This document shows, piece after piece, positions 16,089 to 23,318 of a DNA stretch of 64,000 nucleotides. Under the pieces are notes generated by a model. The model was not told the DNA's origin, made no database searches, and was given only the letters and a program-made list of their open reading frames with translations. How positions within the stretch are numbered: the stretch's first letter is position 1; each line of letters opens with the position of its first letter. This DNA is from Phycisphaera sp. (GTDB taxonomy: Bacteria; Planctomycetota; Phycisphaerae; Phycisphaerales; Zrk34). The stretch spans positions 1 through 64,000 of the forward strand of contig WGMA01000014.1 of assembly GCA_016125285.1 (NCBI GenBank). Direction: 5' to 3'. The position numbers and the translations under genes are program-made.

Positions 16089-17015
16089 TCATTTCTCGCT
16101 GAGGCGGATGATCTGCGAACTGGTCTGCTCGCGGGCGGTGCGGATGAACTGTCGGCCGCCGGCGGAGATGGTGATCGTGATGTCGATGACCTGATCGCTG
16201 GTGCCACCGACGATCTCGTGGCGGGACATGTCGACCATGACCTGGCTGGTCTCTTTGCACTCGTTGACGGCGATGTCGACCTTCGCCTCGTCGCCGACGT
16301 CGGGCACCTCGGGGGTGAGCTTCATGTCGGACGTCCGGCTGACCAGCGCGACGGGCACGCCGGCGATGTTCTCCACGCCCTTCAGCTCGTAGGTCGTGTC
16401 GTAAGCGATCTTGCCGAGGCGGTGGTCGGAGTCGTGCTGGTGCTTCCACGTGTCGCCGGGCTTGACGCCCTGCCTGCCGCCGACGAGCACCGCGAGGTCC
16501 ATCGCGATCTCCTTGAAGTAGTCCTCGTCGAGCTTGTCCCCGCCGTCGCCCGCCTTGGACTTGATCGCCTCGAAGCCGGATACGCGGTCGATGCTGCCGT
16601 TGGCCCCGACGGTCACGTCCATCGGCGTGCCGGTCATCGCGTTGATCCAGTCGTTCATGCTCTGCGTGCGCTCGTCGCCGCCGCGTCCGTCGACCTCGAT
16701 CGCCTCGCCGCCCGGCGCGGTCATCTTCATCGTGATCTTGTCGAGCGTCATGCGCGCCGTGCCGCCGCCGTCCGGGTTGGCCTTCGTCACTTCCCACGAG
16801 ACCTCGACGTTGATCTCGACGGTCGACGACTGCGGCTCGCCGAGCCCCTGGATCGCCGCGGTGGTGACCTCGATCTGGTTGATCCGGTAGCGCGCCGACT
16901 GCCCGTCGGTCCACAGCGGGCGGAGGTCGACACCGGCCGCGTCGTCGGCGCGGGCGCCGGCGGTCAGCGAGCAGGTGATCAGGGCGAGGGCGAGCAGGAC
17001 GTGTGAGAGTCGCAT
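16089..17015 (-). CDS. Secreted protein, DUF6263-like
   Basis: A 308-residue exported protein. A signal peptide (MRLSHVLLALALITCSLTAGARA) is followed by a mature part that starts VDLRPLWTDGQSARYRI and is built of repeated beta strands with conserved charged turns; late in the protein is a SEK terminus. The pattern (extracellular, total-length beta-rich, planctomycete-restricted) is like DUF6263 proteins of unknown function; that match is from memory, not a search. ATG 17015 follows GGAG, whereas the longer frame to 17093 does not. A TATCATG box lies upstream around 17070. It is followed convergently by the S4 gene. Confidence 0.75.
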   Translation of the reverse strand: MRLSHVLLALALITCSLTAGARADDAAGVDLRPLWTDGQSARYRINQIEVTTAAIQGLGEPQSSTVEINVEVSWEVTKANPDGGGTARMTLDKITMKMTAPGGEAIEVDGRGGDERTQSMNDWINAMTGTPMDVTVGANGSIDRVSGFEAIKSKAGDGGDKLDEDYFKEIAMDLAVLVGGRQGVKPGDTWKHQHDSDHRLGKIAYDTTYELKGVENIAGVPVALVSRTSDMKLTPEVPDVGDEAKVDIAVNECKETSQVMVDMSRHEIVGGTSDQVIDITITISAGGRQFIRTAREQTSSQIIRLSEK

Positions 17016-17089
17016 AGGGTTCTCCGCAAAGCCCCGCGGCGCGGCGGGGCGGTGAACTTTCGGTGTGATCATGATACCGCGCTGAAGCG

Positions 17090-17674
17090 TCAATAGATCA
17101 GACGCTTGTTGGCCGGCTCATTATTCAGCGTCAGCCATTCGACTTCGCGGAGGCGCCACGCGTCGCCGACGCGTTTCCACGTCATCATCCAGGTGGTTTT
17201 CTGATAGCCCTGTCCGCCGGCGCCGGTGAGGTGGCTGAGCAGGGCGACGTAGACGTGGCCGGTGTCGGGGTCGTCCTGGTGGACCTTGATGGCGAGGATC
17301 GAATGGGAGTCGGGGCCGTAGCTGCTGAGGACCTTGCGCGCCGCGGCGACGAGCTGTTCCTTGTCGCGGTCGATGAACCGCACGTCGTCGTGCAGCAGGC
17401 GGGCGAACGTGTCGATGTCGCCCGGCTTGGCCACCGCGTACACCAGCGCCTCGGTGTTGGCGACCATCCGCTCGCGATCGGTCTCCACGACGAACGAGAG
17501 CACGACGACGCCCACCGCCGCCAGCACCGGCACGAACGCCAGCTGCTGGAGACGCCGCTTGCCGCTGAAGAAGAACATCGCCCCCGCGAAGATCAGCAGC
17601 GCGAGGCACAGCACCCACGGGCTCTCGAAGAGCATGGCGCTCAGCGGCGGGCTCGGCCAGTTGTCGGGTGACAT
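17090..17674 (-). CDS. Membrane-anchored NTF2/SnoaL-like protein
   Basis: A 194-residue protein. Two hydrophobic helices at about 14-33 and 43-62 form a membrane anchor; the remainder (from about 70) resembles an NTF2/SnoaL-type cone fold, with the usual N-terminal helix (VYAVAKPGDIDTFARLLHDDVRFID) and a closing strand containing TWKRVGDAWRLREVEW. No catalytic residues can be named. ATG 17674 is preceded by AGGGAGC. It is on the same strand as, and 74 bp upstream of, the DUF6263-like gene. Function unknown. Confidence 0.75.
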   Translation of the reverse strand: MSPDNWPSPPLSAMLFESPWVLCLALLIFAGAMFFFSGKRRLQQLAFVPVLAAVGVVVLSFVVETDRERMVANTEALVYAVAKPGDIDTFARLLHDDVRFIDRDKEQLVAAARKVLSSYGPDSHSILAIKVHQDDPDTGHVYVALLSHLTGAGGQGYQKTTWMMTWKRVGDAWRLREVEWLTLNNEPANKRLIY

Positions 17675-17774
17675 GCGGGGGCTCCCTGGAAACGTCGCGG
17701 CGGGTCATCATAGCACGGTCTGACGTTACCTATGCGCAAATCCAGCGACGCGTGCAGTGGTATGATGTGTCGCG

Positions 17775-18614
17775 ATGCAAATGACGAATGACGAAATCCG
17801 AATGGCGAAACAAATCTCAATAACGAAGCTCCAATTCCGACATTGGGAATGGGCGCTTGTTTCGCCATTCGGATTTCGTCATTCGTCATTCCGTCTCACG
17901 GTCACCCCGGCGCTGCTGATGCTGCTTTGTCTGTTCGCCGCGGGCTGTGCGACCGGACGCCCCGCCCCGCCGACCGTCGCGACGTTCTCGATCGTCGCGG
18001 TCGACAAGACGACCGGCGAGATCGGCGTGGCGGTGCAGTCGAAGTTCATCGCCGTCGGCTCGGTCGTGCCGTGGGCGAAGGCGGGCGTGGGCGCGGTGGC
18101 GACGCAGGCGTGGGCGAACACGTCGTACGGCCCGCGGGGTCTGAAGCTGCTCGAAGACGGGCTCACGCCGCAGCAGGTGATCGACAAGCTCACCGCCGCG
18201 GACGAGAACCGCACCGAGCGACAGGTCGGTATCGTCAGCGCCGACGGCAAGTCCGCGACGTACATCGGTCACGGATGTTTCGACTGGGCGGGTGGGATCG
18301 CCGGTGACGGCTACGCGGTGCAGGGCAACATCCTCGCCGGCGAGGCGGTGACCAAGGCGATGGCGGAGGCGTACGAGAAGGCGGAGGGCGACCTGGGCGA
18401 CCGGCTGATCACCGCACTCGAGGCGGGCCAGACGGCCGGCGGCGACAAGCGCGGCCGCCAGTCCGCGGCGCTGCTGATCGTGCACGAGGGCTGGGGCTAC
18501 AGCGGCTTCAACGATCGCTACCGCGACCTGCGTGTCGACGACCACCCCGAGCCGATCAAGGAGCTGCGGCGGATCTACGCGATTCATAAGAAGGTATTCC
18601 CACCGCCGCAGTGA
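17775..18614 (+). CDS. DUF1028-family lipoprotein with repeat-derived N-terminus
   Basis: Up to 279 residues. From about residue 70 it is a clear DUF1028 domain (FSIVAVDKTTGEIGVAVQSK, GVGAVATQAWAN, GYAVQGNIL), a family with an Ntn-hydrolase-like fold whose substrate is unproved. A lipobox LFAAGC after a hydrophobic stretch predicts an outer- or inner-membrane lipoprotein. The only possible start codons (17775, 17781, 17788) lie in the left arm of a 33-bp inverted repeat, so the first 40 residues (n-region) are encoded by a mobile-type repeat. A TATGAT box ends 8 bp before the first ATG, suggesting a leaderless transcript. Which ATG is used is uncertain. Confidence 0.8.
   Translation: MQMTNDEIRMAKQISITKLQFRHWEWALVSPFGFRHSSFRLTVTPALLMLLCLFAAGCATGRPAPPTVATFSIVAVDKTTGEIGVAVQSKFIAVGSVVPWAKAGVGAVATQAWANTSYGPRGLKLLEDGLTPQQVIDKLTAADENRTERQVGIVSADGKSATYIGHGCFDWAGGIAGDGYAVQGNILAGEAVTKAMAEAYEKAEGDLGDRLITALEAGQTAGGDKRGRQSAALLIVHEGWGYSGFNDRYRDLRVDDHPEPIKELRRIYAIHKKVFPPPQ
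17781..17889. repeat. Inverted repeat, family D (perfect 33-bp arms)
   Basis: Left arm 17781-17813 and right arm 17857-17889 are exact reverse complements (ATGACGAATGACGAAATCCG at the outer end), with a 43-nt loop. Two more copies with diverged arms occur at 28.8 and 29.3 kb. This copy overlaps the start of the DUF1028 gene. Confidence 0.9.
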
Positions 18615-18639
18615 TGTCGCGTCGCGGCACACGGGTTGC

Positions 18640-18645
18640 TACCCT
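18640..18645 (+). promoter_or_regulatory. -10-like box (TACCCT) near a leaderless start
   Basis: TACCCT ends 10 bp before the ATG of the isocitrate dehydrogenase family gene, and no Shine-Dalgarno is present. The same spacing is seen upstream of purL and purQ. The hexamer itself is a weak match. Confidence 0.25.
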
Positions 18646-18655
18646 GTCGACCACT

Positions 18656-19690
18656 ATGAGTTCAAACACGCACACAGCAGTACTGATCCGCGGCGACGGC
18701 ATCGGCCCCGAGGTCGCCGACGCGGTCGTTGATGTTCTCAAGGCCGCCGAGGCCCCGGTCGAATGGGTCGAACGCAAGGCCGGCGTGTCGGCGCTGGCCG
18801 ACGGCGACGCCGTGCTGCCCGAGTCGACCATCGAGGCGATCCAGGAACACCACGTCGCCCTCAAGGGCCCGTGCGGAACCCCCGTCGGCAAGGGCTTTAC
18901 GTCGGTGAACGTCGGCCTGCGCAAGCGGCTGAACCTCTACGGCGCCGTCCGCCCCGTGCGTAACCTCGCGGGCATCCCCACGCGGTTCGACGACGTCGAC
19001 CTCGTCATCGTGCGCGAGAACACCGAGGGCCTGTACAGCGGCGTGGAGAACGAGGTGACGCCCGGCGTGGTGACGTCGACGAAGGTCGCGACCGAGGCGG
19101 CGTGCACACGCATCGCGCGGTTCGCCTTCCGCTACGCCAACCGCAAGGGCCGCGAAAAGATCACCGTCCTCCACAAGGCCAACATCATGAAGCTCACCGA
19201 CGGGCTGTTCCTGCGGTGCGCCGAGGCGATCCACAAGGACGAGTACCCGAACATCGCGCTTGAGTCGCTGATCATCGACGCCGCGTGCATGCGCATCGTG
19301 CAGGACCCTACGCGGTTTGACGTGCTGCTCTGCGAGAACCTGTACGGCGACATCGTCTCCGACCTGTGCGCCGGGCTCGTCGGCGGGCTCGGCGTCGTGC
19401 CGGGCGCGAACATCGGCGACGACATGGCGGTCTTCGAGGCCGTGCACGGCTCGGCGCCCGACATCGCCGGGAAGAACTTCGCCAATCCGCTCGCGCTGCT
19501 GATGAGCGCGGTGATGATGCTCAACCACCTCGCCGAGACACGCGGCGACAAGCGCTGCGGCGACGCGGCGGTGCGGATCAAGACGGCGTACGACCAGGCG
19601 CTGGCCGACGGATGCAAGACACGCGACATCGGCGGCGAGCTGGGCACCGACGCCTTCGCCGCGGCCGTCATCGAACGGCTCAACGGATGA
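18656..19690 (+). CDS. Isocitrate/isopropylmalate dehydrogenase family, probably NAD-dependent isocitrate dehydrogenase
   Basis: A 344-residue cytosolic decarboxylating dehydrogenase. Family signatures: RGDGIGPEV at the N-terminus, VRENTEGLYSGVEN around residue 120 (substrate-binding Ser/Glu loop), and the metal/NAD region NLYGDIVSDLCAGLVGGLG. The ENTEG loop favours isocitrate over 3-isopropylmalate, so an NAD-dependent IDH of the citric acid cycle is most likely; homoisocitrate dehydrogenase cannot be excluded. The ATG at 18656 is 41 bp after the DUF1028 gene and lacks a Shine-Dalgarno. Confidence 0.88.
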   Translation: MSSNTHTAVLIRGDGIGPEVADAVVDVLKAAEAPVEWVERKAGVSALADGDAVLPESTIEAIQEHHVALKGPCGTPVGKGFTSVNVGLRKRLNLYGAVRPVRNLAGIPTRFDDVDLVIVRENTEGLYSGVENEVTPGVVTSTKVATEAACTRIARFAFRYANRKGREKITVLHKANIMKLTDGLFLRCAEAIHKDEYPNIALESLIIDAACMRIVQDPTRFDVLLCENLYGDIVSDLCAGLVGGLGVVPGANIGDDMAVFEAVHGSAPDIAGKNFANPLALLMSAVMMLNHLAETRGDKRCGDAAVRIKTAYDQALADGCKTRDIGGELGTDAFAAAVIERLNG

Positions 19691-19710
19691 GAAACAGGGA
19701 ATGGGCGGAC

Positions 19711-19843
19711 GCTCCCTCTCCCTTTTAGGGAGAGGGTTGGGGTGAGGGTGAATCGATCGGACACGTCGTGTGTATTCCGCAACGCGCCGTGTCCGCTGAT
19801 CCATCCCCCTCACCCAGCCTCTCCCCCACTTGGGGGAGAGGGG
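19711..19843. repeat. Palindromic repeat, family A
   Basis: Between two genes. Two CTCTCCC/GGGAGAG hairpins flank a spacer with GGGTGAGGGTG on the left and CCCCTCACCC on the right, the same order as in the dnaE insertion. The spacer holds its own inverted words (GACACG...CGTGTC). Together with a few flanking bases it fills the 196-bp gap and nothing else is seen there. Confidence 0.85.
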
Positions 19844-19886
19844 CTTCGCGCTGGTCGGGTGAACCACGAGCTTAGGGAAACCAATC

Positions 19887-20861
19887 ATGAAGAATCTGTC
19901 TTGCGCGACGCTCTTGATGCTGACCCTCACGTCTTACCCGTGCGCCGCTGACCAGAAGATCGACACCGGCGCGATCTACGAGAAGGCCCGCGCCGCGTCG
20001 GTCGAGGTGCTGGTCGGCGGGCGGCTCGACGGGTCGGGCTGGTTCGCCGATCCCGAGGGCTACATCGTCACCGCCGGCCACGCCGTGTGGCATCGCGACG
20101 AGAAGGTCTCGGTGTCGTCGGCCACGCTCGGCCGCATCCCCGTTGAGGTCGTCGCGTTCGACCTCGGCCACGACATCGCGCTGCTCAAGGCCCCGAAGCG
20201 CGACACGCCGTACCCGCACCTGGAGATCAACGAGCACGTGCCCGCGCCGGGCCAGCCGGTGTACCTGTTCGGCTCGGCGATGTTCCGGCACGAGGTGATG
20301 GTCAGCGGGTCGGTCGCGCGCGCCGAGCCGACGTTCGAGTACCTGTCCGACCAGGGCCACTTCGCACGCGTCTACCACGTCAGCGCCCCGTCGCCGAAGG
20401 GCACGTCGGGAGGCTGCTGGCTCGACAGCGAGGGCCGCGTCATCGGCAACCAGTCCGCGTTCATGTCGCAGGACGGCCACGGCACCGGCATCGCCATGAC
20501 CGCCGCGCCCGACGCCATCGCACGCCTCGTCAAGACACGCCAGTCCGCCGCCACGCCCTCGCTCGGCACCGCCTTCGAGGAGCTGTGGACGCAGCCGGTC
20601 GGCTTCATCAAGCGATTCCCCGAAGGCACGTCCGGCCTCGTGCCGGTGCTCGCGGTGAAGGACGGCCCGGCGGAGCAGGCCGGGCTCGTCGGCGACATCG
20701 TCATCACCGCCGTCGACGGCCGCCCGTTCCGCTACCGCGACACGCTGCTGCGTCACATCCGCTCGAAGAAAGCCGGCGATGAGGTTACCCTGTCGATCCT
20801 CGCTCCCGACGGCGGCGAGCCGCGGGAGATCAAGATCACCCTCATCGCACTGGAGCAGTAG
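19887..20861 (+). CDS. Secreted trypsin-like serine protease with PDZ domain (HtrA-like)
   Basis: A 324-residue exported protein. Signal peptide of about 21 residues. Catalytic triad by motif: H65 in VTAGHAV, D96 in GHDIALL, S174 in KGTSGGC. A C-terminal PDZ domain starts around 225 (GLVPVLAVKDGPAEQAGLVGDIVITAVDG). DegP/HtrA proteins degrade or fold periplasmic proteins; the single PDZ and short length suit a DegS/HtrA-like regulator or a small periplasmic protease. It is followed 4 bp later by an aldo/keto reductase gene, so the two probably share a transcript. The repeat directly upstream leaves little room for a promoter. Confidence 0.88.
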   Translation: MKNLSCATLLMLTLTSYPCAADQKIDTGAIYEKARAASVEVLVGGRLDGSGWFADPEGYIVTAGHAVWHRDEKVSVSSATLGRIPVEVVAFDLGHDIALLKAPKRDTPYPHLEINEHVPAPGQPVYLFGSAMFRHEVMVSGSVARAEPTFEYLSDQGHFARVYHVSAPSPKGTSGGCWLDSEGRVIGNQSAFMSQDGHGTGIAMTAAPDAIARLVKTRQSAATPSLGTAFEELWTQPVGFIKRFPEGTSGLVPVLAVKDGPAEQAGLVGDIVITAVDGRPFRYRDTLLRHIRSKKAGDEVTLSILAPDGGEPREIKITLIALEQ

Positions 20862-20864
20862 CGC

Positions 20865-21857
20865 ATGCACACGCGAGCCTTTCAGCCCGGCGGTCCGCAG
20901 GTCTCTGACGTGGGCATCGGCACGTGGCAGATCGGCGGCGCCGAGTGGGGCGACGTGTCCGAGGCCGACGCGCTGGGCACGCTGACCGCCGCCGCGGACG
21001 CCGGCATCACCTTCGTCGACACCGCCGACATCTACGGGCTCGGCCGCAGCGAGACGCTCATCGGCAAGTTCCTCGCCGCGCGCGACGACGCCGAGCGGTT
21101 CTTCATCGCCACCAAGCTCGGCCGCAACCCGAACCCCGGCTGGCCCGACAACTTCAACGCCGACACGATCCGCATGCACACCGAGAACTCGCTGCGGCGG
21201 CTCGGCGTCGACCGCGTCCACCTCACGCAGACCCACTGCATCCCGCACGAGATCATGCGGCAGGACCACGTGTGGGCCGCGCTGCGCAGCCTCAAGGACG
21301 AGGGCCTCATCGAACGCTTCGGCGCGTCGGTCGAAACGATGGACGAGGCGCTGACGTGCGTCGAGGTCGACGGCATGGCGTCGCTGCAGATCATCTTCAA
21401 CGTCTTCCGCCAGAAGCCGATCGACGTGTTGTTCGATAAGGCGAAGGAGAAGGGCATCGCGATCATCGTCCGCCTGCCGCTGGCGTCGGGCCTGCTCGCG
21501 GGCAAGTTCAAGAAGGACACCACGTTCGCTCCGACGGATCACCGCAACTTCAACAAGGACGGCGACGCGTTCAACGTCGGCGAGACCTTCGCCGGTCTGC
21601 CGTTCGAGTACGGCGTCGACCTCGCCGACGAGCTCAAGACGCACGTGCGTGAGGGCGAGACGATGGCGCAGTGGGCGATCCGCTGGTGCCTCGATCACGA
21701 CGCGGTGACGACCGTGATCCCCGGCGCCCGCAACCCGAAGCAGGCCGCGGGCAACGCCGCGGCGTCCGACCTGCCCCCGCTCGGCGACGCGACCCACACC
21801 GCCCTGCGCGACCTCTACCGCGCCAGGATCCACGACCACATCCGCGGAGGGTACTGA
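20865..21857 (+). CDS. Aldo/keto reductase
   Basis: A 330-residue NADPH-dependent oxidoreductase of the AKR fold. Catalytic tetrad by motif: Asp and Tyr in FVDTADIYGLGRSE, Lys in FIATKLGRN, His in LTQTHCIPHE. The C-terminal cofactor segment VTTVIPGARNPKQAAGNAAA is typical. Substrate unknown; the family reduces a wide range of sugars and aldehydes. It starts 4 bp after the upstream protease gene. Confidence 0.93.
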   Translation: MHTRAFQPGGPQVSDVGIGTWQIGGAEWGDVSEADALGTLTAAADAGITFVDTADIYGLGRSETLIGKFLAARDDAERFFIATKLGRNPNPGWPDNFNADTIRMHTENSLRRLGVDRVHLTQTHCIPHEIMRQDHVWAALRSLKDEGLIERFGASVETMDEALTCVEVDGMASLQIIFNVFRQKPIDVLFDKAKEKGIAIIVRLPLASGLLAGKFKKDTTFAPTDHRNFNKDGDAFNVGETFAGLPFEYGVDLADELKTHVREGETMAQWAIRWCLDHDAVTTVIPGARNPKQAAGNAAASDLPPLGDATHTALRDLYRARIHDHIRGGY

Positions 21858-21906
21858 TCCAGCGGTCAGTGGACAGGAGACAGTGGTCAGGCCCACGGCG
21901 CGACGT

Positions 21907-21960
21907 TCCCCTCTCCCGCCGGGAGAGGGCGAGGGTGAGGGAAAACCGTTCGATTACAGC
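21907..21960. repeat. Palindromic repeat, family A
   Basis: CCCTCTCCCGCCGGGAGAGG followed by GCGAGGGTGAGGG and ACCGTTCGAT. This is almost identical over about 50 bp to the copy at 27.2 kb. It fills most of the gap before the flavoprotein gene. Confidence 0.85.
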
Positions 21961-21983
21961 GGGCGAGCCCGCTCGCTAAACAG

Positions 21984-23267
21984 ATGACGACCGAACCTGA
22001 AGACATCGTGATCATCGGCGCGGGCGCTGCGGGGCTCGCGGCGGCGGTGTTTGCCGCGGAGGCGGCGCACGGGGCGGAGCGGCCGCTGCGCATCGTCGTG
22101 CTCGACGGCGCGACGAAGATTGGCGCGAAGATCCTCGTGTCCGGCGGCGGGCGGTGCAACGTCACCCACACCGCCGTGACGCCCGACGACTATAACGGCC
22201 CGCGCAACACCGTCCGCAACATCCTCGCGGAGTTCAACGAGAAGCGGGCCGTCTCGTGGTTTGCGTCGCTCGGCGTCGGCCTGAAACTCGAGGACACCGG
22301 CAAGCTGTTCCCCACCACCGACGACGCGCACAGCGTGCTCGACGCGCTGCTGTTCCGCTGCGACGCGCTCGGCGTCGAGCTGCGTACCGCGTGGCGCGTC
22401 ACGGACGTGCGCCGCAACGACGATACGACACTGACGATCGTCGCCGACGACGGCCGCGAGATCACCGCGCGGCGCGTCGTGATGGCGACGGGCGGGCGCT
22501 CGCTGCCCAAGACCGGCAGCGACGGCGGCGGGTGGACGATCGTGCAGCGCCTCGGTCACACCGTCACGCCGACCTACCCGGCGCTCGTGCCGCTGGTCCT
22601 CGACGAGGGCTTCTTCCACGCGGCGCTCAGCGGCGTGGCGCATCCGGTCGATCTCAGCACGTTCGTCGACGGCAAGGTGGTCGATCGGCGGACGGGGGCG
22701 CTGCTGTGGACGCACTTCGGCATCAGCGGCCCGGTGGTGATGGACGCGAGCCGGTTCTGGGTGATCGCGCACGCGGAGGGGCGGCGTGCGGAGCTGCGCT
22801 GCGGGTTCTTGCCCGGCGCGGCGTTCGAGGTGATCGACAAGCAGCTGGTCGACGCGGGGCGCGCCAACGTGAACGTGAACGTGAGCGTGTCGCGCGCGAT
22901 CGCGAAGCTCACCGCGGACCTGCCCACGCGCGTGATCGACACGCTGTGCGCGCACGTGGGCGTCGATGGGTCGGGCCGATTGTCGCAGATGTCGCGCGAC
23001 GCGCGTCGCGCGCTGGTGCACGCGCTGACGGGGCTGCCGCTGCCGGTCGAGCGCGACCGCGGGTGGAACTACGCGGAGGTCACGGCGGGGGGCGTGCCGC
23101 TGAGCGAGATCGAGCGGCGGACGATGGCGTCGCGGCTCGTGCCGGGGCTGCATTTGATCGGCGAGATGCTCGACTGCGAGGGGCGGATCGGCGGGTTCAA
23201 TTTCCAGTGGGCGTGGGCGACGGGTCACGTGGCGGGGCGCGCGGCGGTCGCGGCGTTGCAGCAATGA
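21984..23267 (+). CDS. FAD-dependent oxidoreductase, BaiN/HI0933 family
   Basis: A 427-residue flavoprotein. N-terminal dinucleotide-binding motif VIIGAGAAGLAAAVFA, then the family's own signature VSGGGRCNVTH, a second FAD contact VVMATGGRSLPKTG, and the closing AEVTAGGVPLSEIE and GRIGGFNFQWAWATGHVAGR. The family is widespread and poorly characterised; some members reduce bile-acid intermediates. Physiological substrate here is unknown. Start ATG 21984 follows a repeat element, with no strong ribosome site. Confidence 0.93.
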   Translation: MTTEPEDIVIIGAGAAGLAAAVFAAEAAHGAERPLRIVVLDGATKIGAKILVSGGGRCNVTHTAVTPDDYNGPRNTVRNILAEFNEKRAVSWFASLGVGLKLEDTGKLFPTTDDAHSVLDALLFRCDALGVELRTAWRVTDVRRNDDTTLTIVADDGREITARRVVMATGGRSLPKTGSDGGGWTIVQRLGHTVTPTYPALVPLVLDEGFFHAALSGVAHPVDLSTFVDGKVVDRRTGALLWTHFGISGPVVMDASRFWVIAHAEGRRAELRCGFLPGAAFEVIDKQLVDAGRANVNVNVSVSRAIAKLTADLPTRVIDTLCAHVGVDGSGRLSQMSRDARRALVHALTGLPLPVERDRGWNYAEVTAGGVPLSEIERRTMASRLVPGLHLIGEMLDCEGRIGGFNFQWAWATGHVAGRAAVAALQQ

Positions 23268-23271
23268 TCCG

Positions 23272-23318
23272 GGTGGCACTGACAAGGGAGCAAGGCGAGC
23301 TTGTCAGTGGCGCTGTGC
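23272..23318. repeat. Palindromic repeat, family B
   Basis: CACTGACAAG (23277-23286) and CTTGTCAGTG (23300-23309) pair perfectly around a 13-nt loop, flanked by GGGTGG and GGCGCTGTGCC as in the copy at 58.5 kb. The stop codon of the convergent antiporter gene lies at its right edge. Confidence 0.85.

Noticed and set aside
19711-19843. CTCTCCC/GGGAGAG hairpins as transcription terminators
   Set aside because: No T-tracts follow, and copies occur inside dnaE and in many orientations, so they are a repeat family.
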